DNA from: Prionace glauca
Taxonomy: Eukaryota > Chordata > Chondrichthyes > Carcharhiniformes > Carcharhinidae
Length of the DNA stretch: 64,000 nucleotides
Direction: 5' to 3'
Assembly (NCBI GenBank): GCA_037974335.1
Contig: CM075760.1
Coordinates: 7,127,432 to 7,191,431, forward strand
Part shown: piece by piece, positions 43,880 to 55,600 of the stretch
Numbering within the stretch: the stretch's first letter is position 1
Layout: each line of letters begins with the position of its first letter
Translations under genes and position numbers: made by a program
Notes under the pieces: model-generated
The model's input: the letters and a program-made list of their open reading frames with translations, nothing else
Database searches by the model: none
What the model was told of the DNA's origin: nothing

Positions 43880-44735
43880 TGCTCTGACTTGGGCCTCAAA
43901 ATTAATTCATTAAAATCAGAAGTGCTGAATATTGAGGGAACAATGAGAGGCAAATACGAGATAATGCATTTTGGAATGTCTAACATAGATAGGAAATATA
44001 CAGTAAATAGCAGAACCCTTAAGAGTATTGATAGACAGAGGAGCCTGTGTGTAGACGTACACAGGTCACTGAAAGTGGAACGCAGGTGGAGAATGTAGTC
44101 ATGAAGGCATATGGCATGCTTGCCTTCATCTACCGGGGCTTTGAATTTCAATATTGGCAAGTCATGTTGCAGCTTTGTAGAACCTTAGTTGAGCCACACT
44201 TGGAATCTAGTGTTCAATTCTGATGGTCACACGACTGGAAGGATGTAGAGGCTTTGGAGACGGTACAGAAAAGATTTACTAGGATGTGGCCTGGTATGGA
44301 GTGCATTAGCTGCGAGGAGATGTTGGATAAACTTGGCTTGTTCTGATTGGAAGACAGGGTTTGAGGGGCGACCTGAAGCCTACAACATTATGAGAGGCGT
44401 GGACAGAATGGATGTCGGAAGCTTTTTATCCCAGAACGGAGGAGTCAATTACGAGGGTTTAAGGAGCGAGGGCCAATTATTAAAGGAGATGTACGAGGCA
44501 CGTTTTTTACACAGAGAGTGGTAGTTGCTGTTGGGGGGGCGGGGGGGAGGGTTGTGGTGGAAGCGGATACGATAGTGAGTTCTCAGGGGCGTCTTGACAA
44601 TTACGTGAACAGGGTGGGAATAGAGGGATATGGTCCCTGGAAAGGTTTACTTCAGTCGGGCAACATGGCCGGTGCAGAGCGGGAGGGCCGAAGGGCCTGT
44701 TCCTGTGCTGTAATTTTCTTTGTTCTTTGTACAAT
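43880..44735 (+). mobile_element. CR1-like LINE 3' half, decayed
   Basis: Broken frames resemble the CR1 thumb region: MHFGMSNIDRKYTVNSRTLKSIDR, then the MLAFI.QG.E-type stretch, FLSQNGGV, and a tail with 'gccgaagggcctgttcctg' and 'ctttgttctttgt'. Several shifts and stops. Includes a G-rich run at 44534-44553. Confidence 0.75.
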
Positions 44736-45698
44736 GATATCCCTATTTTGCAACGGTGCAAATAATGTAGCTCCTACTTTCAACAGTAATGAGTTTATAG
44801 ACGGAGGTAACTTAGTTAATCACCATCTGAAACACGTAGTAGTAGCGTGTGCTGAAAGAGACAGACACATTTGATGTTGTAACTTTTTAAAAAAGATTTG
44901 CCTTCATAACAGAGAAATGGCTGAAAAAATATTCACAGTGACGAGGAATTTCATTAAGCTTTCTCATGCCGAATAAGGGAAAATTGCTTGATTTCAGTTT
45001 GTTGCTCAACATTATCCGAACCGCGATGTTAAAGACATGTTATCATTTCACTGACTTCACCCTCAAATGCGCTCGGTGAAATAAGAAACGCATTTTTTGA
45101 CGTGCTGACAGGAAAGTTCGCTTTTGACGCCGAGAACATATTGCCATCTAGTTCAGTCGACAACAGAATTTAATGGGTTTATAGGTGCAGATTAATGTGG
45201 TTAATCACCATCTGAAATATCTGATAGCAGTGTGTGCTGAAAAAGACAGATACTAGTGATACTGTTAATGAACTAGGGGAAATGGCGCACATTTCACAGA
45301 CGATTTTTTAAATCGTTTTTCATCAGTAAGAAACAGGAAAAACCATTCAGACAGATGAGGGAATCGAGTCTCAGTGCGGATCTACTGGACTTTCCTGTAA
45401 CGGGCCGGATTTATGCGCCTGAATGTTTCAATCCCATAATAAAAATGGTGGTCAGTTCCCTTGCCTCCCGTTGAATTCCTCCCTGTGATGACAGATAGAT
45501 TCATTTTACCTGCCCGTTCATAGGAGAAAGGGAATAACCAACACACTGCAGCAGTGCTGCGGGATCAACGGAAATAAAGAGACCTGTGTGGAATTGTAAA
45601 CAGTGCGGTCATGCTGCAGTTCTGGAATAGGTTTTACAGAAATTGAATTATGGTCAGTGACATACTAAGTTAGAATGCATTTAACAGCTACTGTCTTA
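44736..45698. repeat. No gene; local duplication 44780-44865 / 45165-45250
   Basis: Two stretches about 390 bases apart share 'ttaatcaccatctgaaa' and 'gtgtgctgaaa.agacaga'. They are a diverged local duplication. No coding capacity recognised. Confidence 0.6.
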
Positions 45699-45772
45699 GT
45701 CGCTGTGGCGCAATGGGTCAGCGCGTTCGGCTATGAACCGAAAGGTTGGTGGTTCAAGACCACCCAGAGACG
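45699..45772 (+). tRNA. tRNA-Asn-like sequence with ATG anticodon
   Basis: 74-base cloverleaf matching vertebrate tRNA-Asn over most of its length: GTGGCGCAAT D-arm, GCGCGTTCGG, CCGAAAGGTTGGTGGTTC. The anticodon loop reads CTATGAA, so the anticodon is ATG and not GTT. The acceptor stem has one mismatch (position 4 with 69). The T-arm stem is perfect but the B box departs at one base. Either a decayed tRNA-Asn copy or an altered gene. An AAAAAA run lies downstream at 45848, not a clear T-run terminator. It is not one of the SINE heads seen elsewhere. Confidence 0.55.
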
Positions 45773-46014
45773 GGATTTCACTATTTTCTCACCGTCAGCA
45801 TTCACGGGTAAACAGTGGCCAGTTGGCAATGGGTCCGTGGGTGCCAATAAAAAAAACTCTCAATTGTTACCAGCTGGACTGTTATCTGGTATTACCAACA
45901 TTATTTAATGACTATTGATTTCAAACATATCAAATTTAACAATATATGTTCCATTACACCAATAAACTTTTAAAAAAATGCAATTGAAACACGAACTTGA
46001 GGCTGAGCATTTGT
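45773..46014. other. No gene recognised
   Basis: AT-rich spacer after the tRNA-like sequence. Confidence 0.5.
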
Positions 46015-46205
46015 TCCAATTCCATATCCTTGCTTCCATTCATTCCGGATATTCACCAGCCTTCGAGTGAAGCAATTTCTCCTCATCACAGTCCTAAATC
46101 ACCAGCACCTTATCCTGAGATTGTGTTCCCTGTGCTTCAGATTCCCAGATCAGGGACAATAGTATCTCAGTATCCACCCTTTCAAATTCATAGCATCATA
46201 AAAGC
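46015..46205 (-). mobile_element. Old CR1-like LINE fragment
   Basis: Matches the minus-strand CR1 3' coding end by 'attcaccagccttcgagtg' and 'gagattgtgttccctgtgc'-type words. Confidence 0.6.
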
Positions 46206-46390
46206 CCTGCTGTGTGTTGTCTCAGCCGATCCCGGATTGAATTGGGTGACAGTTTGATCTGAGGTTAATGTGGTTTCCTCTGGGTTGTGTCTGAGCGGCT
46301 GACAGCGCCGCTGCTCAATCTGACTGTTACTTTCTGCGATTCTCCACACAAACCGCAACAGACTGGAGCACCCAATGTTAGCTGTAAAGC

Positions 46391-46429
46391 AGTTTTTGTA
46401 CGGGGCTGAGACTGATTTCTATCACTGTG
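46391..46429 (-). other. 23-RSS of V at 46430
   Basis: Minus strand: heptamer CACAGTG (46423-46429), spacer 46400-46422 (23 bases), nonamer ACAAAAACT (46391-46399). Consensus quality. Confidence 0.93.
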
Positions 46430-46997
46430 AGACTGAGAGCGCAGTAATAGCGGCCAGAGTCAATCCGCTGCAGGCTCGAGATGGTTAAAGTAGTTAATTT
46501 AGCCGAGGTCAGGAGATCAGCAGAGAAATTGGGTCCAAAACCTTCCCCTCTCTCTTCTTGTGTATCCCACGATCTTTTCCATATAATGAACTGCAAATCC
46601 TTCCGTGGCTGCTGTCTGTACCAATATAAGAAATAGTTGCTTGCTGTAGTGCTGTAGGTACATCGGATAGTCACCGTTTCACCTTCTCTCCCCTCTAAAG
46701 ACTGCGGCTGAGAAACAAAATCTCCATCACTCGGATCTGTAACGTGTTCAAGAAGAAGAAAAAAATGTAAGTGTTGGACGTGGTGCTGAAATAATATTAA
46801 CACTTTATATTCACCGCGACATAGCTGGAGTTATGAAATAAAAACAAATGACGGTGGAAATACACAGCAGGGTCAAGAACCACAACTGGGGAGAAGCAGA
46901 GCTAAAGGTGCAGATCGCGATAACATTTAACCAGATTGGAGTCATCCTTACTGATAAGAAACAGCCCGAACACAATGCAGACAGTGAGGAACTCCAT
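46430..46997 (-). CDS. TCR V segment (intact), most distal
   Basis: Leader exon 46952-46997 encodes MEFLTVCIVFGLFLI, with a GTAAGG donor and a 215-base intron. The V exon 46430-46736 follows CACGTTACAG. The phase-1 junction gives NPSDGDFVSQPQSLEG. V hallmarks: VTIRCTY first Cys, YFLYWYRQQPRKDLQFIIW, NFSADLLTSAKLTTLTI, RIDSGRYYCALS. No stops. The RSS spacer closely resembles that of V3, tying it to the V1/V3 group. A single-exon open frame running to 46803 is an artefact of reading into the intron. It lies some 9 kb from the previous V, beyond receptor gene 2, so the receptors are embedded among V segments. Confidence 0.9.
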
Positions 46998-47254
46998 GGC
47001 GGCTGCAGAGCCCGGGCTGTGACTAACTTTTAAAACCCCAAGCACTGCCGGAACAGAATCTGATTTTAACGTCACTTTCTGATCTCAAAGTTCCCGTCCA
47101 ATCAACAATTTACAATCTACCCGTCATAGATTGAGATAAGGTTTCAATGAGTTTCAGTGATCAGCTGAAACTCTTTGACCTTCACTATTACATATCTGAG
47201 ACTCAGTGACTGAGTGGGTACAGTGTGTGGTGAGAGGGAAGAATCAGCTTCACT
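46998..47254. other. Upstream flank of V at 46430
   Basis: Contains 'ccaatcaac' near 47098 on the plus strand, about 100 bases from the leader ATG. Possible promoter; otherwise nothing. Confidence 0.4.
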
Positions 47255-47870
47255 GACAAGGCCATAAGAGATAGGAGCAGAATTAAACCATTCGGCCCAT
47301 TCGTGTCCATTCCACCATTCAATCATGGCCGATATGTTTAAAATCCCCGCAGAATCAGAGAACCCCTACAGTGCACAAGGAGGCCATCCGGCCCATCTAG
47401 TCTGAACCGGCCACAATTCTGAACCGAACACTCCAAGGATGTTGATTGGGTTGATTAGCCACGGTAAATTGCTCCTTAATGTCGGGGGATTAGAAGGTAA
47501 AAGTATGGGGTTGCGGGGAGAACACAGGGCCTGGGTGGGATTGTTGTCGGTGTAGACTCGATGGGTCAAATGTCCTCCTCCTGCACTGTAGGGATTGTAT
47601 TCTATGATTCAATCCCACTCAGGCCCATTATTGTAACGCCACATATTTACCATGCCATCCCCCTGACACTAGGGTCAATTTGTCATGGGCAATCAATCTA
47701 ACCCGCGTATGGTTGGACTGTGGGAGGAAACAGGAACATCGGAGGAGACCCACACAGACACGGGGAGAACGTGCAGACTCCACACATTCACCCGAGGCTG
47801 AAATCGAACCGGGTCCCTGGCGCTATGGGGCAGCAGTGGTAATCATTGTGCCATAATGCCGCTCCTGTGG
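47255..47870. repeat. Mosaic of CR1 tail and SINE pieces
   Basis: 47255-47345 is a diverged CR1-type tail ('gagataggagcagaattaaa'). 47346-47440 is a minus-strand SINE 3' end. 47440-47612 is a plus-strand SINE 3' part. 47615-47866 is a minus-strand SINE with its tRNA-like head. At least two SINE insertions overlap. Confidence 0.65.
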
Positions 47871-47979
47871 GATTTCTCGACCCCAATTTCGTACTCCGAC
47901 CCCATAATCTTTGGTCCGTTTCCCAAGCAGAAATCCATCTATCTCTGACTTAAACATAATGATGCCCTCTATTTCTAAG

Positions 47980-49030
47980 ATATTCATGGCTGATTATCTC
48001 TGTTTCTACAGTCGTTCCTTATCACTGGTATATACTTTTGCTGAGCAGTGTGAAAGATCGCTTTGAAAGTCCTCCACTGTTCCTCAATTGTCCCACTATA
48101 AAGTTTTTGTTCCCAGTCTACCTTCACCAATACCTCCCTCTTCCCTTTGTCGTCTCCTTGTTTGAGCAATAAAATAGTGGTTTTGGATTTAACCTTCTCA
48201 TGCTTCATCTGTATTTTAAATTCAACCGTAATGAGATCACTTCTTCCAAGAGGATCCCTAACTGCAAGATTATTTACATCTCATCTTTATTCCATCTCAT
48301 TTACAGGACCAGATCTAGGATAGATTGCTCCCTTGTAGGTTCCATTGAATACTGTTCAAGGAAGCTATTGCAGATCCAGTCTATGAACGCCTCCTCGTGG
48401 CTGCCTTGACTGACCTGGTTTGACCAATTGATATTTAGATTAAAGTCCCCCATGATAAGTGCTGTACCATTTTTACATGCTTCGTTTAATACTCGCCCCA
48501 CTATGATGTCATTATTTGGCAGCGTATAGACTACGCCTAGCAATGACCTTTTCTCTTCACTATTTCTAATCTCCTCACAAATGGATTCAATCTTTTCTCC
48601 ATAAAACCCATGTTATTTCTCACTACTGCCCTGATATCATTCTTAAAATTCAGGTACAGCACCTCATTTACCTTTCTGTCGGTCCCTTTGAACAGCCTGA
48701 ATCCCCTGGATATTTAACTCCCAGTTGTGACCATCCTGCAACCACGCCTCTGTAATGGCCAACAAATCATACTTGTTCGCAATGATTTGCGCTGTCAACT
48801 CACTTACCTTGTTTCGAATACTACGAGCATTCAGATAAAGTGGCTTTATACTAGTTTTTATAGTTTCTTTTTGAATTCTAACACTTCCATTAATAACATC
48901 TCCTGAGTTCTCCTTCCTCTTAACCTTGTTCCTGATTATTGACGTAGTTGGATCATTCTCCCCACATTTTGTCCTTTCTCCCTCCTTCTCGGATTCCTTA
49001 CATAGGTTCCCGTCCTCCTGACTGACTGCC
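47980..49030 (-). mobile_element. CR1-like LINE 5' part, decayed
   Basis: Minus-strand frames show GVVYTLPNNDIIVG, MGDFNLNINWSNQV and EPTREQSILDLVL (endonuclease), and WEQKLYSGTIEEQWRTFKAIF (linker). These are homologous to 13690-14180 but diverged and broken. 48600-49030 is probably upstream endonuclease or ORF1 region. Confidence 0.75.
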
Positions 49031-49374
49031 CAGTGTTTTCAGGGATTATCCCACGCTCCTTTTATAATCCAGCTGGAAAATTAACAACCTCATATCCTCT
49101 GCCAGCAGTCCCATATCCAAGGAGTATTGAAAGATTATCGTCAGCAAACCCACTATTTCCACTATTTCTGCCCTCAGTGACCATCATATATCCGACACCA
49201 GTGAAGAAATCTTTGACTTGATTGTGATATAAAATGTTTTGGATTGAAATGTGTTAACTGAACTTGTTTGTTCTGTGACTGTAATTAATGTCAGTCTCCA
49301 TGGATCCCAAATGTGCCACTGGAGGGTTTCCCTTTTTCATTAATAAGGGCCTCCTTTCAGAGTGATACCCCATA
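49031..49374. other. No gene recognised
   Basis: Spacer before the tandem repeat of receptor gene 3; may contain its promoter. Confidence 0.4.
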
Positions 49375-49442
49375 ATGTTAGCAGCAGGATCAACTCTGGT
49401 ACTGACAGGAACCAACAGTTCCAGAAAGAGGGGGAAGTACGA

Positions 49443-49652
49443 TCGGAGTCTGAGAACAAGAGACTGGAATCTTCCAACAGTGTATCAGAATCTGAGAACA
49501 AGAGATTGGAAGCTTCCAATAATGGATCAGAATCTGAGAACAATGGATTGGAATGTTACAACAATGGATCAGAATCTCAGAACAATAGAACGGAATGTTA
49601 CAACAGTGAATCAGAATCTGAGAATAAAAGATTGGAATGTCCCACTAATGGA
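49443..49652 (+). repeat. 42-bp tandem repeat before receptor exon
   Basis: Five imperfect units of 42 bases built around 'gaatctgagaacaa.agattggaa'. The unit length is a multiple of three, and no stop occurs in two plus frames and one minus frame. In the frame that continues into receptor gene 3 it reads as a 14-residue repeat, QNLRTRDWKLPIMD and variants. Confidence 0.85.
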
Positions 49653-52600
49653 CAGGGGTTTATCCCAGGCACTGTTATATCTTTCTGAATATAGTGATTG
49701 GCTGTCCTTTTCACTGCGGATCTACTTTATACTTCACATTATTCAAGCAGGTTACTATCCCACCCTGGCTATTGTTGGTGTCCCTGGTAAGTATCCCCTA
49801 TCTCTTATTTATTGGGCAAACTATTTAACTTCATGCCTATTCTTGCCGTTTACTTTGTTGAAGATGGAAGCCATTGTTTTCTGTTCCCATCACAAACTCT
49901 GTTCCCGGCCCACCTGACTTCACTGCCACCCCCCAGCCCATATTGGATTTGGGATGAGCCCATACACATGACTTTAGGTGGCATGGTGGCAGAGTGGTTA
50001 GCAATGTTGCCTCACAGAGCAGGGACACGTGTTCGATTCCCAGTTTGGATCATTGTCTGTGTGGGGATTGCACGCTCTCCCCGTGTCTGCGTGAGTCTCC
50101 TCCAGTTTCGTCCCACAGTCCAAGGATATGCGTGTTAGGTACACTGGCTGTGCAAATTTCTCCCTTACTTTCCCAGGATTCGTAGGTTAGAAGGATTAGC
50201 GGGATAGATAAGAGGGGTTACTGGGATACGGCCTGGGTGGAATTCTGGGTCTGCAGACTCGATGGGCTGAATGGCCTCCTTCTGCACTGTAGGATTTTAT
50301 GATTTCTATCTGTAAGCCTTTTGATTTGAAGGGATTTATGTCCCCATATTCTCTCCATATCCAATCCAGTTCACAGCCATCTCCACCACAGTAGACATTT
50401 CCATCTCTGCATCAGACCAGCTACTGAATAAATCCTTGCCTGTATCATAGGTAAATCCCGACTAGATTATTCCACCGTTCACATAGTTCTTGTTACAATG
50501 CTGCAAAAACATCACATCATCTGAAATCCTGTTTCCCATCCCCTAACTCTCACCGTGCTGCATTCACCCATTATCACTGTCCCACATCTGTCCCCGTTCT
50601 GGCAGAAGCTCCATTTTACTCGGCTGATACCGGAGTTGAGGGGATTGAGCTATGAGGAGAGGCTGAATAAACTAGGCTTGTACTCGTTAGAGTTTAGAAG
50701 AATGAGGGGAGATCTCATTGAGACGTATAAGATGATGAATGGGATGGATAGGATAGAGGTGGAGAGACTGTTCCCGCTCAAAAAAGACAGTAGGACTAGG
50801 GGGCACAGCCTCAAGATAAAGGGGGGGCGGTTTAGAACAGAGTTGAGGAGGAACTTCTTCACTCAAAGGGTGGTGAATCTCTGGAATTCTCTGCCCGTTG
50901 ACGTGGTGGAGGCTGCCTCGCTAAATATTTTTAAGAAACGGGTTGATGGGTTTTTGATAAGAGAAGGGATTAAGGGTTATGGGGAGAGGGCGGGAAGGTG
51001 GAGCTGAGTCACGACAGATCAGCCATGATCTTATTGAATGGCGGGGCAGGCTCGAAGGGCCAGATGGCCTACTCCTGCTCCTATTTCTTATGTTCTTATG
51101 TTCTTAATCTTCTCATTATTAAGTTTGGATCCTTCCATGATCTCACTCCACCAATTAATCCAATTTCCCTGCCCATTTCCCATATCCCTGTAAAAGGTTC
51201 CCATTCAGTTACTTATCCAATTCCCTCTTTAAAGTCAATATGTTTCACTCTCTATCTCTCCCTGCCGATGGAGCCGGACTTATAATACTTAAAACCACAA
51301 AACAGTGCGGGGCATGCAGTTATTTATTGCCTAAAATAGAATCTCTTGGGCAGAAGTTTGAGAACAGGAAACAAGACGCAGGAATAAATGGGCCAAAGAA
51401 TCATAGAATCTACAGCATGGAGACAGGCCCTTGGCCCAAACTGCTCCACGTCGACCAAAATGTCCATCTAAGCTAACCCCATTTGCCTGTATTTGGCCCA
51501 TATCCCTTTAAACATAAGAACATAAGAATTAGGAGCAGGAGTCGGCCATTTGGCCCCTTGAGCCTGCTCCGCCATTCAATGAGATCACGGCTGATCTTTT
51601 CGTGGACTCAGTTCCATTTATCCGCCCTCTCACCATAATTCTTAATTTCTTTACAGTTCAAAGATTTATCGATCCTCGTCTTAGAAGCATTAAATGAGGT
51701 GGCCTCAACTGCTTTCCTGATCGAGGAATTCTACCTCTCATATCGATATATCTGTCCAAATGCCTTTTAAATTTTGTCAGTGTCCTGCCTCAACCACTTA
51801 CTCTGGCAGCTCATTCCACATACGTATCACCCTCTATTTAAAAAAATGTTCCAAAAGTTCCCATTAATTATTACTCCTCTTACGTTAAACCTGTGCCGGT
51901 TAGTTCTCGAATCCCCAACCCCGGGAAAACTTTGAGTGCATTCAACCAATCCATGCCTCTCGCGATTTTATACTCATCTATAAGATCACCTCTCAGTCTC
52001 CTATGCGACAAAGAGAGAAGTTCTAGTTTGTCCAATCTCTCCATATAACTCAGTCTTTTGAGTCCTGGCAACATCCTTGTAAATCTCTTGTGTGCTGTCT
52101 CCAGTTTAATAACATTTTTCCTACAGCAAGGCGACCAGAACTGAACACAATACTCCAGGTGCGGTCTCACCAACATCCTGTACAACTGCAGCATAACTTC
52201 CCAATTTCTATACTCCATGCCCTGTCTGATGAAGCTCAGCATGCCAAAATCCTTCTTCACTGCCTTATCTGCCTTTATACAACAGTGCACCTGAATTCCA
52301 GGATTCCTCTGTGCCAATATATTCCCGAAGATCCTACCATTTACTATGAAAGTCGAACCTTGATTTGACTTTCCAAAATGTAACGCCTCACACTTATCTG
52401 TATTGATCCCCATTTGCCATTTCTCGGTAGACTTCCCCAGATGATCAAAGTCCTGCTGCAATTTTTGATAACGTTCCTCGCTGTCGGCAATAGGACCTAT
52501 TTTATTGTAATTTTCTAATTTTGTAATGTGACAAGTATCGTCGAAAAGAGGGATCTTGGAGGTCAGATGTACTGTTCTCTGAAGGTGAAGTCACAGTTAG

Positions 52601-55600
52601 ATAAGGCAATGAAGAAGGCTTCTGGCATGCTGGCCTTCATCGGTCAGGGCATTGAGTATAGAAGTTGGGAAGTTATATTACTGTTGCACAGGACATTGGT
52701 GAGACCGCGCCTGGAGTATTCTGCTCGCCTTGCTATAGGAAGAATGTTATTAAACTGGAAACAGTGCAGAAGATATTTACAAGGGTGTTGCCAGAACTCA
52801 AAGAACTGAGTTATAGGGAAAGACTGGACAGGAGACTGGCAGGAGACTGAGGGGTGATCTTGTAGAGGTGTATGCGATCATGACAGCCATGGATAGGGTA
52901 AATGCGCTTAATGTTTTTCCTAGGGATCAGTGCTGGAGCCTCGACTTTTTGCAATTTATATGAATGACTTGGATGAAGGGAATGAAGGTACGGTTGCTAA
53001 ATGTGCTGACAACAATAGAGAGGAATTAAATTGTGAAGTGGATGTGAGGAGGCGACAAATTGAAGTAGATAGGTTAAATGAGTGGGAAAACTGTGGAAAT
53101 TGGAACCAAAAAACAAAATGCTGGAAAATCTCAGCAGGTCTGGCTTTATCTGTAAGAAGAGAAAACAACTGATGTTTCATGGCCAGATAACCCTTTGGAC
53201 GCAAAACATCAGCTCTATTCGGTTCTGATAAATGCTGCCAGACTTGTTGAGATTTTTCAGCATTTTCTCTTTTGATTTCAGATTCCAGCATCCGCAGTAA
53301 TTTATTTACTGACCTCAACAACTGATGAGAAATATTCATTTAGGATCTCACTCATCTTTCGTGGATCCGCACATAGATGACCTTGTTGATCCTTAACTGA
53401 GCCTATTCTCTCCCTTATTACTCTTTTATTCTTTATGTATTTGTAGAAGTGCGTTGGATTCTCCTTTGCCTCATCTGCCAAAACAATTTCATGTTCCCTT
53501 TTTTCCCTCCTGATTTCTCTCTTAACACCAGTCCTAACCCCCCTATAATCTTCAAGAGATTCACTTGATCCCAGCTGTCTATGTACGCCAAATGCCTCTT
53601 TCTCTTCTTGACCAGGGCCTCAATATCTCGACTCATCCAGGGTTCCCTGCTTCTGCAAGGCTTGCTCTTCACTCTAAGAGGAATGTATTTACCCTGAACC
53701 CTGATGAACATACCTTTGAAAGCATACCACTTACCAGATGTCCCTCTGCTTTCCCACAGACTTCCTCAATTAACTTTTGAAAGTTCCTGCCTGATATAAT
53801 CAAAATTGGCCTTGCCCCAATTTGGAATTTTAGCTTTGGGACAGACCAATCATTGTCCATAGCTATCTTAAAACCAAGAGAATTATGGCCATTGGTCCCA
53901 AAGTGATTCCCCACTCACACTTCTGTCATCTGCCCTTCCTTATTTCCCAAGCGGAGGTCAAGTTTGGCCCCCTGTCTAGTTGAGCCATCCACAAACTGAA
54001 TGAGAAACTCTTCCTGAATATATTCAACAAAATACTTCAGATTAAGCTCCTCACAAAGATTAAATTTAAAGGGTAAGGCATGGCAAGAGAACTCAAATCC
54101 ATCGTGCGAACAAAGAACAAAGATACAGCACAGGAACAGGCGTTTGGGCCCTCCAAGTTGTCACTGACCATTCTGGTGACAGAACTAAAACCCTTCCAGG
54201 GACCATGTACCTCTACTCCCATCCCATTCATGTATTTGCTCACACGCTCCTTAAAAGTTGCTAGCTTTTCTGCTTCCACTATCTCCCTTCGCAGTGAGTT
54301 CCAGGCACCCATCACCCTCCGTATAAAAAATGTGCCTCGTATATCTCCTTTAAACTTTGTCTCTTGCACCGCAAACCTATGCCCCCAGTAATTGACTCTT
54401 CGACTCTGAGTAAAAAGCTTCTCACAATCCATTCTGTCCATGTCCCTCCTAATCTTATAGACTTCTGTCAGTTCGCCTCTCAACCTGCGTCATTCGAGTG
54501 AGAACAAACTAAGTTTGGTCTCTGCTCTCCTCGTTGCAATTTCTCCCAGACAAGACAACATTCCTGTAGATCTTTTCTGAACCCTCTCCAAAGCGCCCAC
54601 ATCCTTCTGGCAGCCTGGCAACCAGAATTAAACACTGTCTTCCAAGTATGGCTTTGCGTGCTACCTGTGTTCCATATGGGAAAGCGGGGACATCGCCAGT
54701 GCGTGGGCCTAGCATGGGTGCATGAAGTGTCTTCAGCTGCGCTCTTTCCACAATCGTTCACTTCCTCCACTGCCAACAAACAGTGATAGCCGTGTGTGCC
54801 ATCGTCAAGATGCACCACAGGAACTCACTAAGGCTCTTGGAAGTTCGGGTTTCGGAACTGGAGCGGCACCTGGCGATGCTGTGGAGTATCTGCGAAGCAA
54901 GAATATCGTGGCCACAACAATAAGAGAGGCAGTCACACCACACGGTAAGATTCCACAGACAGGAAGGAAATGGATGACAGACAGGCAGAGAAAGAGGATA
55001 ACAGTCAGGCAGAGAAAGAAGAGAACAATTCCCCACTCAATAGATATACTATTTTTGATCCCTGTTGAGACGAAAGGTCTCTCAAGGGAAAACAGCAAAG
55101 ACAAGTATCATTGAACTGGAGTCAGTTCTGCGGCAGAGTGAAATAGGAAAAATTATGGCAATGCAACAATTATGGGGGATTCATTTGTAACAGATAGTTG
55201 TTTCTGTGTCGCAAACGAGACTCCAGTATGTTGCCTCCTTGATGCCGGGGTCAAGGATGTTTTAGAGCGGTTGCAGGATATGCTGGAGGGGGATGGTGAA
55301 CAGCCAATGTTGTGGTACATATTGGTACAAATGACATCGGTAAATAAAAAGTGGTGATGTCCTTAAAGCAGAATATAGGGAGTTCGGAAGAAAGTTGAAA
55401 AGCAGAACCGGAAATGTGGCGATCTCAAGAATACTACCAGTGCAACGTGCTGCTCAGAATAGAATTAGCAGGATATCTCGGATGAACTTCCAACAGAGGA
55501 AATTCTCTGAGCAGTGACTCAGTCACTTCGACTGTACTGTGGGTATTCACAGAACCCTCCAGTGACAAACTGGAGGAAGACACAGAGAATACAGTGGGAT

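Noticed and set aside
46378-46803. 141-codon frame suggesting another intronless V
   Set aside because: A good donor, acceptor and separate leader exon (46952-46997) exist. The single-frame start is intron sequence, so this is not like 8710-9042.
49340-49543. Minus-strand repetitive Asp/Ser frame
   Set aside because: Antisense reading of the 42-bp tandem repeat; open only because the unit is a multiple of three without a stop.
49443-49652. CRISPR-like regular repeats
   Set aside because: Contiguous tandem units without distinct spacers; a vertebrate minisatellite.
54722-55114. 130-codon basic frame
   Set aside because: Overlies a LINE-tail fragment and opposing open frames; no domain recognised.
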